A stretch of DNA of 64,000 nt from an uncultured Croceitalea sp. (GCA_947499565.1 CANMOV010000003.1:124001-188000), one strand, 5' to 3'; positions 46,781-54,819 are shown, numbered from the stretch's first letter. Notes: generated by a model from the letters alone, not told the origin. Numbers and translations: made by a program.

Positions 46781-46804
46781 TCATCGAAAAATGTGGGATT
46801 TATC
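46781..46804 (+). promoter_or_regulatory. Candidate regulatory element, copy B (TCATCGAAAAAT)
   Basis: TCATCGAAAAAT followed 3 bases later by GGATTTA, about 93 bases before the ATG of the orphan T9SS-signal gene. It matches copy A upstream of the secreted protein at 29085. Confidence 0.4.
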
Positions 46805-46837
46805 TTAGTCTAATTACCAGTTAGTTATGCAAATTTT

Positions 46838-46845
46838 TATATTTG
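46838..46845 (+). promoter_or_regulatory. Predicted -7 element of the first orphan T9SS-signal gene
   Basis: TATATTTG matches TAnnTTTG exactly, 29 bases before the ATG at 46875. It shows that an in-frame ATG at 46827 lies upstream of the -7 box and is not the true start. Confidence 0.55.
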
Positions 46846-46874
46846 TGGCATACCCTTTGTTACCTACATCTTAT

Positions 46875-47180
46875 ATGAAGCAACTCTACTTAGTCCTCTT
46901 CTTTTTGGTTTGCTCGTTTGGTTTTTCTCAAAACCAGACCAAGGGTGATATTGAAGGTTTTAAATTGTATCCTAATCCTGTTACCAACGGAAAGATATTT
47001 ATTAGTACTTCCCAAAATGCCCCAAAACAAATTCTTGTATTTGATGTTTTAGGAACAAAGGTGCTAGAAACAACGATACTTGGTAAAGAATTAAACCTTT
47101 CTAATCTTGACAAAGGGGTTTATATTCTTCGCGTTTTGGAGAAAGATAAGATGGCTACAAGAAAATTAGTTATTAAATAA
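46875..47180 (+). CDS. Small secreted protein consisting of signal peptide and T9SS type A sorting domain
   Basis: 101 residues. A signal peptide (LYLVLFFLVCSFGFS) is followed after about 10 residues by a complete T9SS C-terminal domain: FKLYPNPVTNGKIFIS, ILVFDVLGTKV, LNLSNLDKGVYILRVLEKDKMATRKLVIK. Normally this domain ends a long secreted enzyme or adhesin and is cut off during export; here there is almost no cargo. The gene has its own -7 element. The ATG at 46875 was chosen because an upstream in-frame ATG lies before the promoter. A second gene of the same type follows 148 bases later. Function unknown. Confidence 0.82.
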   Translation: MKQLYLVLFFLVCSFGFSQNQTKGDIEGFKLYPNPVTNGKIFISTSQNAPKQILVFDVLGTKVLETTILGKELNLSNLDKGVYILRVLEKDKMATRKLVIK

Positions 47181-47213
47181 CACCTACTCGCTATTTAAAA
47201 AATGTTGCTTTAT

Positions 47214-47235
47214 CGATGATTTTTGCATTTCATCG
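47214..47235. promoter_or_regulatory. Inverted repeat CGATGA-N10-TCATCG
   Basis: A perfect 6-bp dyad with a 10-base spacer, about 95-115 bases before the second orphan T9SS-signal gene. The right arm (TTTCATCG) resembles the start of copies A and B of the CATCGAAAAAT element. It is a plausible regulator site. Confidence 0.45.
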
Positions 47236-47328
47236 TGCTCACAACCAAACGGCTCTATTTCACAACATAAAATAGTGTAACCTTCTGCCTTTCAGTAATT
47301 TTACTTCAGATATCCCACAATCTTGAAC

Positions 47329-47652
47329 ATGAAAAAAATATACTTAATAGCGCTGTTACTATTACCGCTACTATCCTTTGGACAAGAATTAGTTACTGTG
47401 AACGACGTAAAACATACAGAAGTAAAAGGTTTTAAAATGTACCCAAACCCAGCATATGGGGAAGAAATCTACATCACAACCTCATCAAATGATAAAAAAA
47501 CCATTAAGGTATATGATGTCTTTGGTGAAATCGTATTAGTAGATAGAATAAGTACCAATACTTTAGACATATCTAGACTTGTACCGGGTGTATATGTTTT
47601 ACAAGTAACTGAAAACAAAAAAACCATGACAAGAAAACTTGTTATAAAATAA
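47329..47652 (+). CDS. Small secreted protein consisting of signal peptide and T9SS type A sorting domain
   Basis: 107 residues from the ATG at 47329 (a TTG two codons earlier is less likely). Signal peptide LIALLLLPLLSFGQ, then about 14 residues, then a complete T9SS domain: FKMYPNPAYGEEIYIT, IKVYDVFGEIV, LDISRLVPGVYVLQVTENKKTMTRKLVIK. It is a clear paralogue of the gene just upstream; the last six residues are identical. A candidate -7 element with one mismatch (TAATTTTA, 47296-47303) precedes it, and a strong terminator follows 20 bases after the stop. The two miniproteins may have arisen by duplication. Function unknown. Confidence 0.82.
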   Translation: MKKIYLIALLLLPLLSFGQELVTVNDVKHTEVKGFKMYPNPAYGEEIYITTSSNDKKTIKVYDVFGEIVLVDRISTNTLDISRLVPGVYVLQVTENKKTMTRKLVIK

Positions 47653-47672
47653 TAACCATACTAATCAATTTT

Positions 47673-47705
47673 AAAGCCCCTAGCAAGATTGTTAGGGGCT
47701 TTTTA
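47673..47705 (+). terminator. Rho-independent terminator after the second orphan T9SS-signal gene
   Basis: AAAGCCCCTA (47673-47682) pairs perfectly with TAGGGGCTTT (47693-47702), followed by a T run. The next gene's predicted -33 element lies inside its loop and right arm. Confidence 0.92.
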
Positions 47706-47711
47706 TTTGGC

Positions 47712-47719
47712 TATTTTTG
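47712..47719 (+). promoter_or_regulatory. Predicted -7 element of the LuxE-like gene, with -33 in the upstream terminator
   Basis: TATTTTTG matches TAnnTTTG exactly. A TTG at 47689-47691 is 20 bases upstream, the usual -33 distance. The box ends only 7 bases before the ATG, so transcription may start at or next to the start codon (leaderless). Confidence 0.55.
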
Positions 47720-47726
47720 CCTATGT

Positions 47727-48713
47727 ATGGCAAATTTTGGAGTTGATACCATTTTTGATATTCAAAATCGAAACGAATTTGAATCACTAGCGCTTAAAAC
47801 ATTCAAATTCCAATATGAGCATAATACCATATACCAAGCTTTTTGCAATCACTTAAACCGAAGTCCAAAAAATGTAAAAGGCATTATAGAAATTCCTTTT
47901 TTACCAATCCAATTTTTTAAGTCCAAACAAATAGTTACTGCCACAGAAAGTCCAGAAATTATTTTTGAAAGTAGTGGTACTACAGGAAGTTCAACTAGCA
48001 AGCATTATGTCTTAGACCTTAACATTTATGAAAAAAGCTATTTAAAGGGATTTCAACGTTTTTATGGGCCAATTGAAGACTACTGTATTTTAGCACTACT
48101 ACCTTCTTATCTTGAAAGGCAGGGTTCTTCCCTCATCTATATGGCGGATGATATGATTAAAAAATCTAAGCATCCGGCTAGTGGTTTTTATCTAAATAAT
48201 TTGAAGGAATTAAAAACCACAATCGAAAAACTAGAGCGTTCCGGTACAAAAACCCTTCTTATCGGAGTTTCATTTGCTTTGCTAGACTTAATCGAGCAGT
48301 ACCGCTTTACATTAAAACATATCATAATTATGGAAACTGGTGGGATGAAAGGTAGGCGCAAAGAAATCATCCGAAATGAGCTACATACAATTTTAAAAAA
48401 GGGCTTTGGGGTAAATATGATACATTCGGAATATGGCATGACCGAATTATTATCGCAGGCCTATTCCAAGGGAGATGGTGTTTTCCAATGCCCACCTTGG
48501 ATGAGCGTATTCACTAGAGACACAGAAAATCCATTAGAAATTCTGGGAGTTGAAAAGACTGGAGGTATTAATGTAATCGATTTAGCTAATATAAATTCTT
48601 GCTCCTTTATTGCTACACAAGATTTAGGAAAAACCTATAAAGATGATAGTTTTGAAGTTTTAGGAAGGTTTGACCATTCGGATATTAGAGGTTGTAACCT
48701 AATGGCTATTTAA
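47727..48713 (+). CDS. LuxE/PaaK-like acyl-protein synthetase (ANL superfamily)
   Basis: 328 residues. It resembles LuxE-type acyl-protein synthetases, which activate a fatty acid with ATP. Seen: the phosphate-binding loop FESSGTTGSSTSKH near residue 82, an IIIMETGGMKGRRKEI stretch near 203, SEYGMTELLSQAYSKGDG near 232 and a C-terminal GRFDHSDIRGCNL element. In Bacteroidota such genes are found away from lux operons, and their acyl acceptor is unknown. No luxC or luxD is nearby. The start fits the domain's N-terminus and a promoter directly abutting it. Confidence 0.85.
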   Translation: MANFGVDTIFDIQNRNEFESLALKTFKFQYEHNTIYQAFCNHLNRSPKNVKGIIEIPFLPIQFFKSKQIVTATESPEIIFESSGTTGSSTSKHYVLDLNIYEKSYLKGFQRFYGPIEDYCILALLPSYLERQGSSLIYMADDMIKKSKHPASGFYLNNLKELKTTIEKLERSGTKTLLIGVSFALLDLIEQYRFTLKHIIIMETGGMKGRRKEIIRNELHTILKKGFGVNMIHSEYGMTELLSQAYSKGDGVFQCPPWMSVFTRDTENPLEILGVEKTGGINVIDLANINSCSFIATQDLGKTYKDDSFEVLGRFDHSDIRGCNLMAI

Positions 48714-48745
48714 AGCGAACTATAATCAAAAACCGTCCGGCTATA

Positions 48746-48753
48746 TAAATTTG
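48746..48753 (+). promoter_or_regulatory. Predicted -7 element of the cupin gene
   Basis: TAAATTTG matches TAnnTTTG exactly, 56 bases before the cupin ATG. A second, weaker box (TATCTTTT, 48762-48769) lies nearer the start. Confidence 0.4.
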
Positions 48754-48809
48754 ATTGCTCTTATCTTTTGCAATCAGTATATTATACCCAATGATAAAAG
48801 CAACAACCA

Positions 48810-49343
48810 ATGAATCGAAAAGATTTTTTAAAAACATCCGTCATAGCCAGTGCTAGTGTCGTATCTATTCCGGTCATAGCATCAAAGAGAAATTCTTATT
48901 CAAATCCTAAATCCAAAATTGTTAGGGCTAATGAGGGCAAAAAAGTTAATGTTATTGGTGATCAACAAACATTTAAACTTACTGGTACAGATACAGATGG
49001 CCAATTTACCTTAATTGAAGAAATTAATCCGCCAGGAACCATGATTCCTCCACATGTACATACCAAAGAGGATGAAGTTTTTAAAGTCTTAGAAGGTGAG
49101 CTTGAAGTTACCGTAGGAGATAAAACCGTCATATTAAAAGCTGGAGATTTAGCCTTTGCTCCAAAAAATATCCCGCATTCTTGGAAAGTTATTGGAGATA
49201 CCGATTGCAAAACAATTTTAAGTGCTTTCCCCTCGGGAATAGAACTTATGTTTGAGGAATTAGGTGGCTTACCGCCTGGGAAACCTGATTTTGCAAAAGT
49301 TGCTGAAATATGTGGCCGTTTTGGAATTAGTTTTATTCAATAA
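48810..49343 (+). CDS. Cupin-domain protein with N-terminal export-like signal
   Basis: 177 residues. The N-terminus (MNRKDFLKTSVIASASVVSIPVIAS) looks like a short export signal, with an R-K-x-F-L start that recalls, but does not match, a twin-arginine motif. The cupin core lies at about 70-140: IPPHVHTKEDEVFKVLEGE supplies His, His and Glu ligands, and NIPHSWKV supplies the last His. It is therefore a metal-binding single-domain cupin, but the activity (dioxygenase, isomerase or simple binding) cannot be told. It stands alone between the LuxE-like gene and a leftward lipoprotein gene. Confidence 0.82.
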   Translation: MNRKDFLKTSVIASASVVSIPVIASKRNSYSNPKSKIVRANEGKKVNVIGDQQTFKLTGTDTDGQFTLIEEINPPGTMIPPHVHTKEDEVFKVLEGELEVTVGDKTVILKAGDLAFAPKNIPHSWKVIGDTDCKTILSAFPSGIELMFEELGGLPPGKPDFAKVAEICGRFGISFIQ

Positions 49344-49408
49344 CTATTAATAGAATTAAGTATTATTCGCAATATTTCAAGAAACGGGTTATCTTATTTT
49401 GAGTTCAT

Positions 49409-49792
49409 TTAATTCCTGATAAAAGAATACGTGACCTCATCATCCGCAATACCAGGTTGATCTACAAATATTAATTGCATTGTGTTTCCAGTAATTTCAA
49501 AATCATAGGAGTTCTCATTCTCTAAAGTAATGCGATTGCCATTTCCTGAATAGGAATACGTCCCATCCTCTCTAAAATAGACATGACTCCCAGTATTTAA
49601 GACAATTACCTCATTATTTGAAGCAACAAAAGTCACTTGTGTAAGATTGAATTCTGGAGGGTCTGGAAAACCACAAAAACAACTAACATTGGTAAGTGTC
49701 CACAATCCATTTAAAGAATCGTCTTCAACTTCATTATCATCAGAACATGAAACAAAACCAATTAGGAAGAATACTATTAGTACTTTTTTCAT
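49409..49792 (-). CDS. Small lipoprotein, lipocalin-like, function unknown
   Basis: 127 residues with a lipobox (GFVSC, Cys16). The mature protein starts acidic and then reads LNGLWTLTNVSCFCGF, VTFVASNNEVIVLN, YFREDGTYSYSGNGNRITL and MQLIFVDQPG, a strand pattern typical of small lipocalin-like Bacteroidota lipoproteins. Two Cys residues near 48-50 (CFC) could be oxidised. It lies 48 bases upstream of the tyrS stop on the same strand and so follows tyrS in transcription. No function is assigned. Confidence 0.65.
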   Translation of the reverse strand: MKKVLIVFFLIGFVSCSDDNEVEDDSLNGLWTLTNVSCFCGFPDPPEFNLTQVTFVASNNEVIVLNTGSHVYFREDGTYSYSGNGNRITLENENSYDFEITGNTMQLIFVDQPGIADDEVTYSFIRN

Positions 49793-49840
49793 CTGTTAGG
49801 TTTTACTAGTTAGATGCTATCAATAAGAAAACGTTGCTTG

Positions 49841-51136
49841 CTACTTTACAACTAAAACAAAATAGTTCTTTTTACCTCGTTGTAATAAAACAAACTTATC
49901 ATTAATTAAATCAGAGCTTGTTATCAAATAATCTTCTTTAACTTTTTCTTTGTTAACCGAAATAGAATTCTGTTTTAATTCCCTCCTTGCTTCTCCATTA
50001 GATTTTAAGAAGTTTGTTTTTGCAGCTAGTGCTCCAATCATATCAAGTCCAGAATCCAGCTCAGACATTGCTATTTGAGCTTGTGGCACTCCATCAAAAA
50101 CATCTAAAAAAGTCTTCTCATCCAGTTGTTTTAAATCTTCAGAAGTAGATTTCCCGAATAAGATGTTACTTGCCTTTACTGCATTATCCAAATCTTCTTT
50201 AGAGTGTACCATTGTAGTAACTTCTTCCGCCAATTTCTTTTGCAGACCTCTTAAATGAGGTTCTTGTTGATGAGAAGTAACCAAATTGATTACTTCATCC
50301 TTAGTTAAAAAGGTGAAAATCTTAATGTATTTCTCAGCGTCTTCATCCGAAGTATTTAGCCAATATTGATAAAATTTGTAAGGTGAAGTACGTTCTGCAT
50401 CTAACCAAATATTACCACCTTCGGTCTTTCCAAACTTTGTTCCATCTGCCTTAGTAATTAAAGGACAAGTAAGTGCATAACCTTTTCCTCCGCCTATTCT
50501 TCTTATGAGTTCTGTTCCAGTAGTAATATTACCCCACTGGTCACTTCCGCCCATTTGAAGCGTGCAGTTATGCGCTCTAAAAAGATGTAAAAAATCATAT
50601 CCCTGAACCAATTGATAGGTGAACTCTGTAAATGACATCCCTTCTTTTGCATCTGAAGAAAGTCGCTTTTTTACAGAATCTTTAGACATCATATAGTTAA
50701 CTGTAATATGTTTACCTACATCACGAATAAAATCTAGAAAGGAAAAATCTTTCATCCAATCGTAATTATTAACTAAAATAGCCGCGTTTTCAGCATCGCT
50801 ATCAAAATCTAAAAAACGAGAAAGTTGTTCTTTTATAGCTTCTTGATTATGTCTTAGCGTTTTTTCATCCAGCAAATTCCGCTCTGCAGACTTTCCAGAG
50901 GGGTCACCAATCATTCCTGTGGCACCACCAACTAAAGCAAAAGGTTTGTGCCCCGCCAGTTGAAAATGACGTAACATCATCACACCAACCAAGTGTCCTA
51001 TATGTAATGAATCTGCCGTGGGGTCTATTCCAACATAAGCAGCCTGCATGCCGGTTATTAAATGTTTATCTGTGCCTGGCATCACATCATGCACCATTCC
51101 ACGCCATGTTAATTCTTCAACAAAATCCTTGGTCAT
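49841..51136 (-). CDS. tyrS: Tyrosyl-tRNA synthetase
   Basis: 431 residues, the size of bacterial TyrRS with its C-terminal S4-like RNA-binding domain. It charges tRNA-Tyr. Class I motifs are visible: the HIGH element is HIGHLVG (near 42) and the KMSKS loop is KFGKTEGG (near 232). The tyrosine pocket shows the [13 protein letters not shown] and [10 protein letters not shown] signatures near 175-205. The S4 tail contains [18 protein letters not shown]. Its promoter faces that of the epimerase gene. Confidence 0.97.
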   Translation of the reverse strand: MTKDFVEELTWRGMVHDVMPGTDKHLITGMQAAYVGIDPTADSLHIGHLVGVMMLRHFQLAGHKPFALVGGATGMIGDPSGKSAERNLLDEKTLRHNQEAIKEQLSRFLDFDSDAENAAILVNNYDWMKDFSFLDFIRDVGKHITVNYMMSKDSVKKRLSSDAKEGMSFTEFTYQLVQGYDFLHLFRAHNCTLQMGGSDQWGNITTGTELIRRIGGGKGYALTCPLITKADGTKFGKTEGGNIWLDAERTSPYKFYQYWLNTSDEDAEKYIKIFTFLTKDEVINLVTSHQQEPHLRGLQKKLAEEVTTMVHSKEDLDNAVKASNILFGKSTSEDLKQLDEKTFLDVFDGVPQAQIAMSELDSGLDMIGALAAKTNFLKSNGEARRELKQNSISVNKEKVKEDYLITSSDLINDKFVLLQRGKKNYFVLVVK

Positions 51137-51161
51137 TTTTAGTTCAATTTTGCAATAGGTA

Positions 51162-51169
51162 CAAATATA
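51162..51169 (-). promoter_or_regulatory. Predicted -7 element of tyrS
   Basis: TATATTTG on the minus strand matches TAnnTTTG exactly, 25 bases before the tyrS ATG. Confidence 0.55.
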
Positions 51170-51212
51170 GAATCTTGAATCTTCTTAACTAAGAAAATTA
51201 GTTGCAAATAGG

Positions 51213-51220
51213 TACTTTTG
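51213..51220 (+). promoter_or_regulatory. Predicted -7 element abutting the epimerase start
   Basis: TACTTTTG matches TAnnTTTG exactly and ends 3 bases before the ATG at 51224, so any transcript from it would be leaderless or start inside the gene. No -33 TTG is at the usual spacing, so the match may be chance. Confidence 0.35.
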
Positions 51221-51223
51221 AAT

Positions 51224-52231
51224 ATGGTTTTAGTTACTGGGGGAACTGGTCTTGTTGGATCACATTTACTTTTTAATTTGGCAAAAGCAGGAATACAAGT
51301 CCGAGCTATTTACCGAAATGAAGACCGTATTCAGCTAACTAAAAAGGTTTTTGGATATTATATTGATTATCCAGACCATCTTTTTAAAACAATTGATTGG
51401 GTTAAGTGCGATATAAATGATATCCCTACTTTAGAAATGGTATTTGACGGCGTAACTTACGTTTACCATGCCGCTGCATTAATTTCCTTTGACCCAAATG
51501 ATGTGAAGCAGTTACATAGCATAAATGTAACTGGCACTTCTAATATTGTAAACCTTTGTATTACTAATAGCATTAAAAAGCTGTGTTACGTAAGTTCGAT
51601 TGCAACAATTGGGAATACTTTAAACAACCAAGTAGCCAATGAAACTACAGAATTTAATGATGCCATTGCCAATGTTTATGCGCGATCAAAATACCAAGCA
51701 GAAATGGAGGTTTGGCGTTGTTCTCAAGAAGGTATAAAAGTGGTCATTGTAAACCCTGGATTAATAGTAGGCCCAGGATTTTGGAATACTGGTAGCGGAA
51801 CACTTTTTCAAAAAATTTATAATGGACTAAAATTCTACCTGCCAAGTGGAACCGGATTTGTAACCGTGAAAGATGTTGTTGAGGCCATGACTAAATTGAT
51901 GGATTCTGCTATTGCGAATGAAAATTATATTCTTGTCTCAAAAAATTTAACCTATAAAGAAGCTTTTACAAAGATTGCTCTTGCATTAGGTAAAAAACCT
52001 CCTCAGTTTCTTTTAAAAAATTGGATAGCAGCTATTCTTTGGAGGCTAGATTGGTTAAAGTCTAAGGCAATAGGGTCTAAAAGAGTACTCTCAAAAAAAA
52101 TGGCTGACTCTTTTAACGTATTTACAAGGTACAGTAATGAGAAAATTAATACTGCTATCGAATTTGAGTTTGAAGATTTAGAAACTTCAATAAAATCTTG
52201 CACTACTATTTTTTTGGAAGAGAATCGTTAG
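51224..52231 (+). CDS. NAD-dependent epimerase/dehydratase (extended SDR)
   Basis: 335 residues from the ATG at 51224 (the in-frame TTG two codons upstream overlaps the -7 element). The Rossmann motif VLVTGGTGLVGSHLLFNL binds NAD(P). YARSKYQAE is the Tyr-x3-Lys catalytic pair with CYVSSIATIG as the Ser strand. Members act on nucleotide sugars, dihydroflavonols or sterols; the family resembles dihydroflavonol-4-reductase-like proteins, but the substrate is not known. Its 3' end overlaps the opposing DUF4296 gene by 26 bases. Confidence 0.88.
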   Translation: MVLVTGGTGLVGSHLLFNLAKAGIQVRAIYRNEDRIQLTKKVFGYYIDYPDHLFKTIDWVKCDINDIPTLEMVFDGVTYVYHAAALISFDPNDVKQLHSINVTGTSNIVNLCITNSIKKLCYVSSIATIGNTLNNQVANETTEFNDAIANVYARSKYQAEMEVWRCSQEGIKVVIVNPGLIVGPGFWNTGSGTLFQKIYNGLKFYLPSGTGFVTVKDVVEAMTKLMDSAIANENYILVSKNLTYKEAFTKIALALGKKPPQFLLKNWIAAILWRLDWLKSKAIGSKRVLSKKMADSFNVFTRYSNEKINTAIEFEFEDLETSIKSCTTIFLEENR

Positions 52232-52643
52232 TTGGCAGTTTTATTGTGTTTAAACTATCTCTTCGTAGTTGAGAAGCTTTTTTAGTACTATCAGCTTTAC
52301 GCTTTTTTTCTTCCTCTAGCAATTTTACTTCATTTTCCAAGCGTGCCTCTACAGCTTCATAAATAGTTTGGTATTCTAAAGGAATCGAAGCATAGTACAA
52401 ATCGCTTTCTGCGAATTGTAAGCTATCAATATTGTATTTTTTAAAGATAAATGGCATAAGCTTAATATTATGCTGCTTTAAAATAGTGGGATTAGTTCCT
52501 TTTGTACTATTTAGAATAGCTAAATCATATAAAATAGAAGTCATTTTATCTTTTGATATTAAACCTTCGGGGGGTTCAATAACTTTTTCCCCACAGGAAA
52601 CTAATAGTAAAAACATACATAAAAAAGTAACTCCTAAACGCAT
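52206..52643 (-). CDS. DUF4296 lipoprotein
   Basis: 145 residues with a lipobox (LLLVSC, Cys17). The mature part has a helical core (LISKDKMTSILYDLAILNSTKG, FIFKKYNIDSLQFAESDLYYAS) and a Lys-rich, Ser/Thr tail. I recognise it as DUF4296, a Bacteroidota lipoprotein family of unknown function. It follows the dihydroorotase gene with a 3-base gap, an order I recall as conserved in flavobacteria. The tail overlaps the epimerase gene on the other strand. Confidence 0.8.
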   Translation of the reverse strand: MRLGVTFLCMFLLLVSCGEKVIEPPEGLISKDKMTSILYDLAILNSTKGTNPTILKQHNIKLMPFIFKKYNIDSLQFAESDLYYASIPLEYQTIYEAVEARLENEVKLLEEEKKRKADSTKKASQLRRDSLNTIKLPTNDSLPKK

Positions 52644-52646
52644 AGA

Positions 52647-53981
52647 CTATCTATTAAAAGTTAAACGTTTTGCATGCCTCTCCTTAGATAATTCCCCTTT
52701 TTCATAAGCAAGATGCCCATTTATAAAAGTACGCTTAACAGAGCTATCAAAAGTAACACCTTCAAAAGGCGACCATCCACATTTATAGAAAATATTAGCT
52801 TTTTTAACTTCCCATTTGGAGTTTAAATCAACTTCAACCAAATCGGCATAAAACCCTTCTTTTACATAACCTCGCTTTTCAATATCAAAAAGTTTTGCCG
52901 GGTTATGGCACATCTTTTCAACTATCTTTTCTATAGCTATCTTTCCTTCTGCATATTTCTGTAACATTGCAGGTAAAGCATGTTGAACTAAAGGCCCACC
53001 AGAAGGTGCTTTAGTATATGGGTTTTCTTTTTCCGATAATAAATGTGGGGCATGGTCTGTAGCAATTACATCTATGCGGTCATCTAATAAGGCTTTCCAA
53101 AGATCTTCTCTATCCTTAGCTGTTTTAACTGCGGGATTCCACTTAATTAAAGTCCCTTTATCTTCATAATCCGACTCGCTAAACCAAAGGTGATGTATAC
53201 ATACCTCAGCAGTAATCTTTTTCTCTTCTAAAGGAATATCGTTTACAAATAAATTGGTTTCCTTTCCTGTAGATAAGTGAAAAACATGTAAACGAGCACC
53301 TGTCTTTTTTGCAAGCGCTATTGCTTTTGAAGAAGACAGGTAACAGGCTTCTTCACTTCGGATTATAGGATGGTATTTAATAGGAATATCATCGCCATAT
53401 TCCGCTTTATATTTAGCTAAGTTTTTTCTAATTGTGCCTTCATCCTCGCAGTGCGTAGAAATCACTAATTCGGTATTCAAAAATATTTGCTCAAGTACTT
53501 TCTCATTATCCACAAGCATATTACCCGTGGACGAACCTAAAAACAATTTAACCCCAGAACAACTCTTAGGGTCTAGCTTTTTTAGTTCTTCTAGATTATC
53601 ATTGGTGCCTCCAAATAGAAAGGAATAATTAGCAAATGAAGATTTGGCAGCTGTCGCAAATTTTTCTTCTAATTTTTCAATGGTAGTGGTTTGAGGATTG
53701 GTATTGGGTTGCTCCATAAAGGTGGTAATACCACCAGCGATGGCAGCCCTACTTTCACTCTCAATATTACCTTTATGTGTTAAACCAGGCTCACGAAAAT
53801 GCACTTGATCATCAATAACTCCCGGTAATATATAGTTTCCAAATACATCTATTACTTCCGCATTAGGGTCAGAAATAGTAGTCTCTATACGCTCAATGAG
53901 GCTGTCTTTAATAAGAATATCCGCCTCAAAGATTTCACCCTCATTTACAACTGTAGCATTTTTAATAAGTGTTCTTCCCAT
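52647..53981 (-). CDS. pyrC: Dihydroorotase (amidohydrolase superfamily)
   Basis: 444 residues, third step of pyrimidine synthesis, cyclising carbamoyl aspartate. Metal-site motifs: GVIDDQVHFREPG near residue 55, where the first His of the usual His-x-His is a Gln; VKLFLGSSTGNM with the likely carboxylated Lys; ISTHCEDE; LHVFHLSTGKE; and ATDHAPHLLSE. I recall the Gln variant as common in Bacteroidota dihydroorotases, so activity is likely, but allantoinase cannot be excluded from sequence alone. It lies between the polyprenol-mannose synthase-like gene (4-base gap) and DUF4296. Confidence 0.88.
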   Translation of the reverse strand: MGRTLIKNATVVNEGEIFEADILIKDSLIERIETTISDPNAEVIDVFGNYILPGVIDDQVHFREPGLTHKGNIESESRAAIAGGITTFMEQPNTNPQTTTIEKLEEKFATAAKSSFANYSFLFGGTNDNLEELKKLDPKSCSGVKLFLGSSTGNMLVDNEKVLEQIFLNTELVISTHCEDEGTIRKNLAKYKAEYGDDIPIKYHPIIRSEEACYLSSSKAIALAKKTGARLHVFHLSTGKETNLFVNDIPLEEKKITAEVCIHHLWFSESDYEDKGTLIKWNPAVKTAKDREDLWKALLDDRIDVIATDHAPHLLSEKENPYTKAPSGGPLVQHALPAMLQKYAEGKIAIEKIVEKMCHNPAKLFDIEKRGYVKEGFYADLVEVDLNSKWEVKKANIFYKCGWSPFEGVTFDSSVKRTFINGHLAYEKGELSKERHAKRLTFNR

Positions 53982-53985
53982 TATT

Positions 53986-54717
53986 TTACTTAAAGCTTTT
54001 TTTGTTGAACATACTTCTAAACTTCATTCCAATAACACCAAAAATGGCTTCTTTAATAATAGAGGAATTCATCTTTGACTCACCATTTATCCTATCCGTA
54101 AATATTATGGAGACCTCTTCTATTTTAAATTTCTTTAGGTATGCTCTATATTTCATTTCAATCTGAAATGCATACCCGATGAAACGCACAGCATCCAAAT
54201 CAATCGCTTCCAAAACTTCTCTTTTGTAGCACATAAAACCGGCAGTTGGATCATGCACACGCATTCCTGTAATTAGTTTTACATAAAAAGATGCTCCATA
54301 GGATAATAGAATTCTGTACAATGGCCAGTTTACGACATTCACTCCCTTCTTATAACGCGAACCAACAGCTACGTCTGCTCCATTTAAACAAGCTCTATGT
54401 AGTCTAGATAAATCACTTGGTTTATGGGAAAAATCTGCATCCATCTCAAAAATATAATCGTATTTATTTTGGAGTGCCCACTTAAAACCATGAATATAAG
54501 CAGTCCCTAAACCAGATTTTTCTTTTCGTACTTCTAAAAATAGCCGATTGGGGAATTCTTCTTGTAGTTGCTTTACATTCGCTGCTGTTCCATCTGGTGA
54601 ATTATCATCAACGACTAAAACGTGGAAGTCCTTTTTAAGGTCAAAAACTGTTCTGACGATAGCCTCGATATTCTCAATTTCATTATAGGTAGGTATGATT
54701 ACTAGTCCGTCAGCCAC
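53986..54717 (-). CDS. Polyprenol monophosphomannose synthase-like glycosyltransferase (GT2)
   Basis: 243 residues; the start is a GTG (stop codons upstream in frame and no ATG). The GT-A motif VIIPTYNEIENIEAIV is at the N-terminus, VVDDNSPDGT near 37 binds the nucleotide sugar, EMDADFSHKP near 92 holds the DxD metal ligand, and ADVAVGSRYKKG near 115 is typical of Dpm1. It would transfer mannose or glucose from a nucleotide sugar to polyprenyl phosphate at the inner membrane. No transmembrane tail is present. It heads the operon with dihydroorotase and DUF4296, and a GT39-type glycosyltransferase that could use its product is divergent next to it. Confidence 0.9.
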   Translation of the reverse strand: MADGLVIIPTYNEIENIEAIVRTVFDLKKDFHVLVVDDNSPDGTAANVKQLQEEFPNRLFLEVRKEKSGLGTAYIHGFKWALQNKYDYIFEMDADFSHKPSDLSRLHRACLNGADVAVGSRYKKGVNVVNWPLYRILLSYGASFYVKLITGMRVHDPTAGFMCYKREVLEAIDLDAVRFIGYAFQIEMKYRAYLKKFKIEEVSIIFTDRINGESKMNSSIIKEAIFGVIGMKFRSMFNKKSFK

Positions 54718-54819
54718 TTCATCTTATTATTAAAAGGTAAAAATAGTGTTTTTTATCAGCCTAATTTTCAACTTCTTCGTTAGAAATGTTATTGAAAGAT
54801 GGTATCAATCCTTTATTTG

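Noticed and set aside
46827-46874. N-terminal extension of the first T9SS-signal miniprotein
   Set aside because: It contains the -7 element and would hide the normal signal peptide start.
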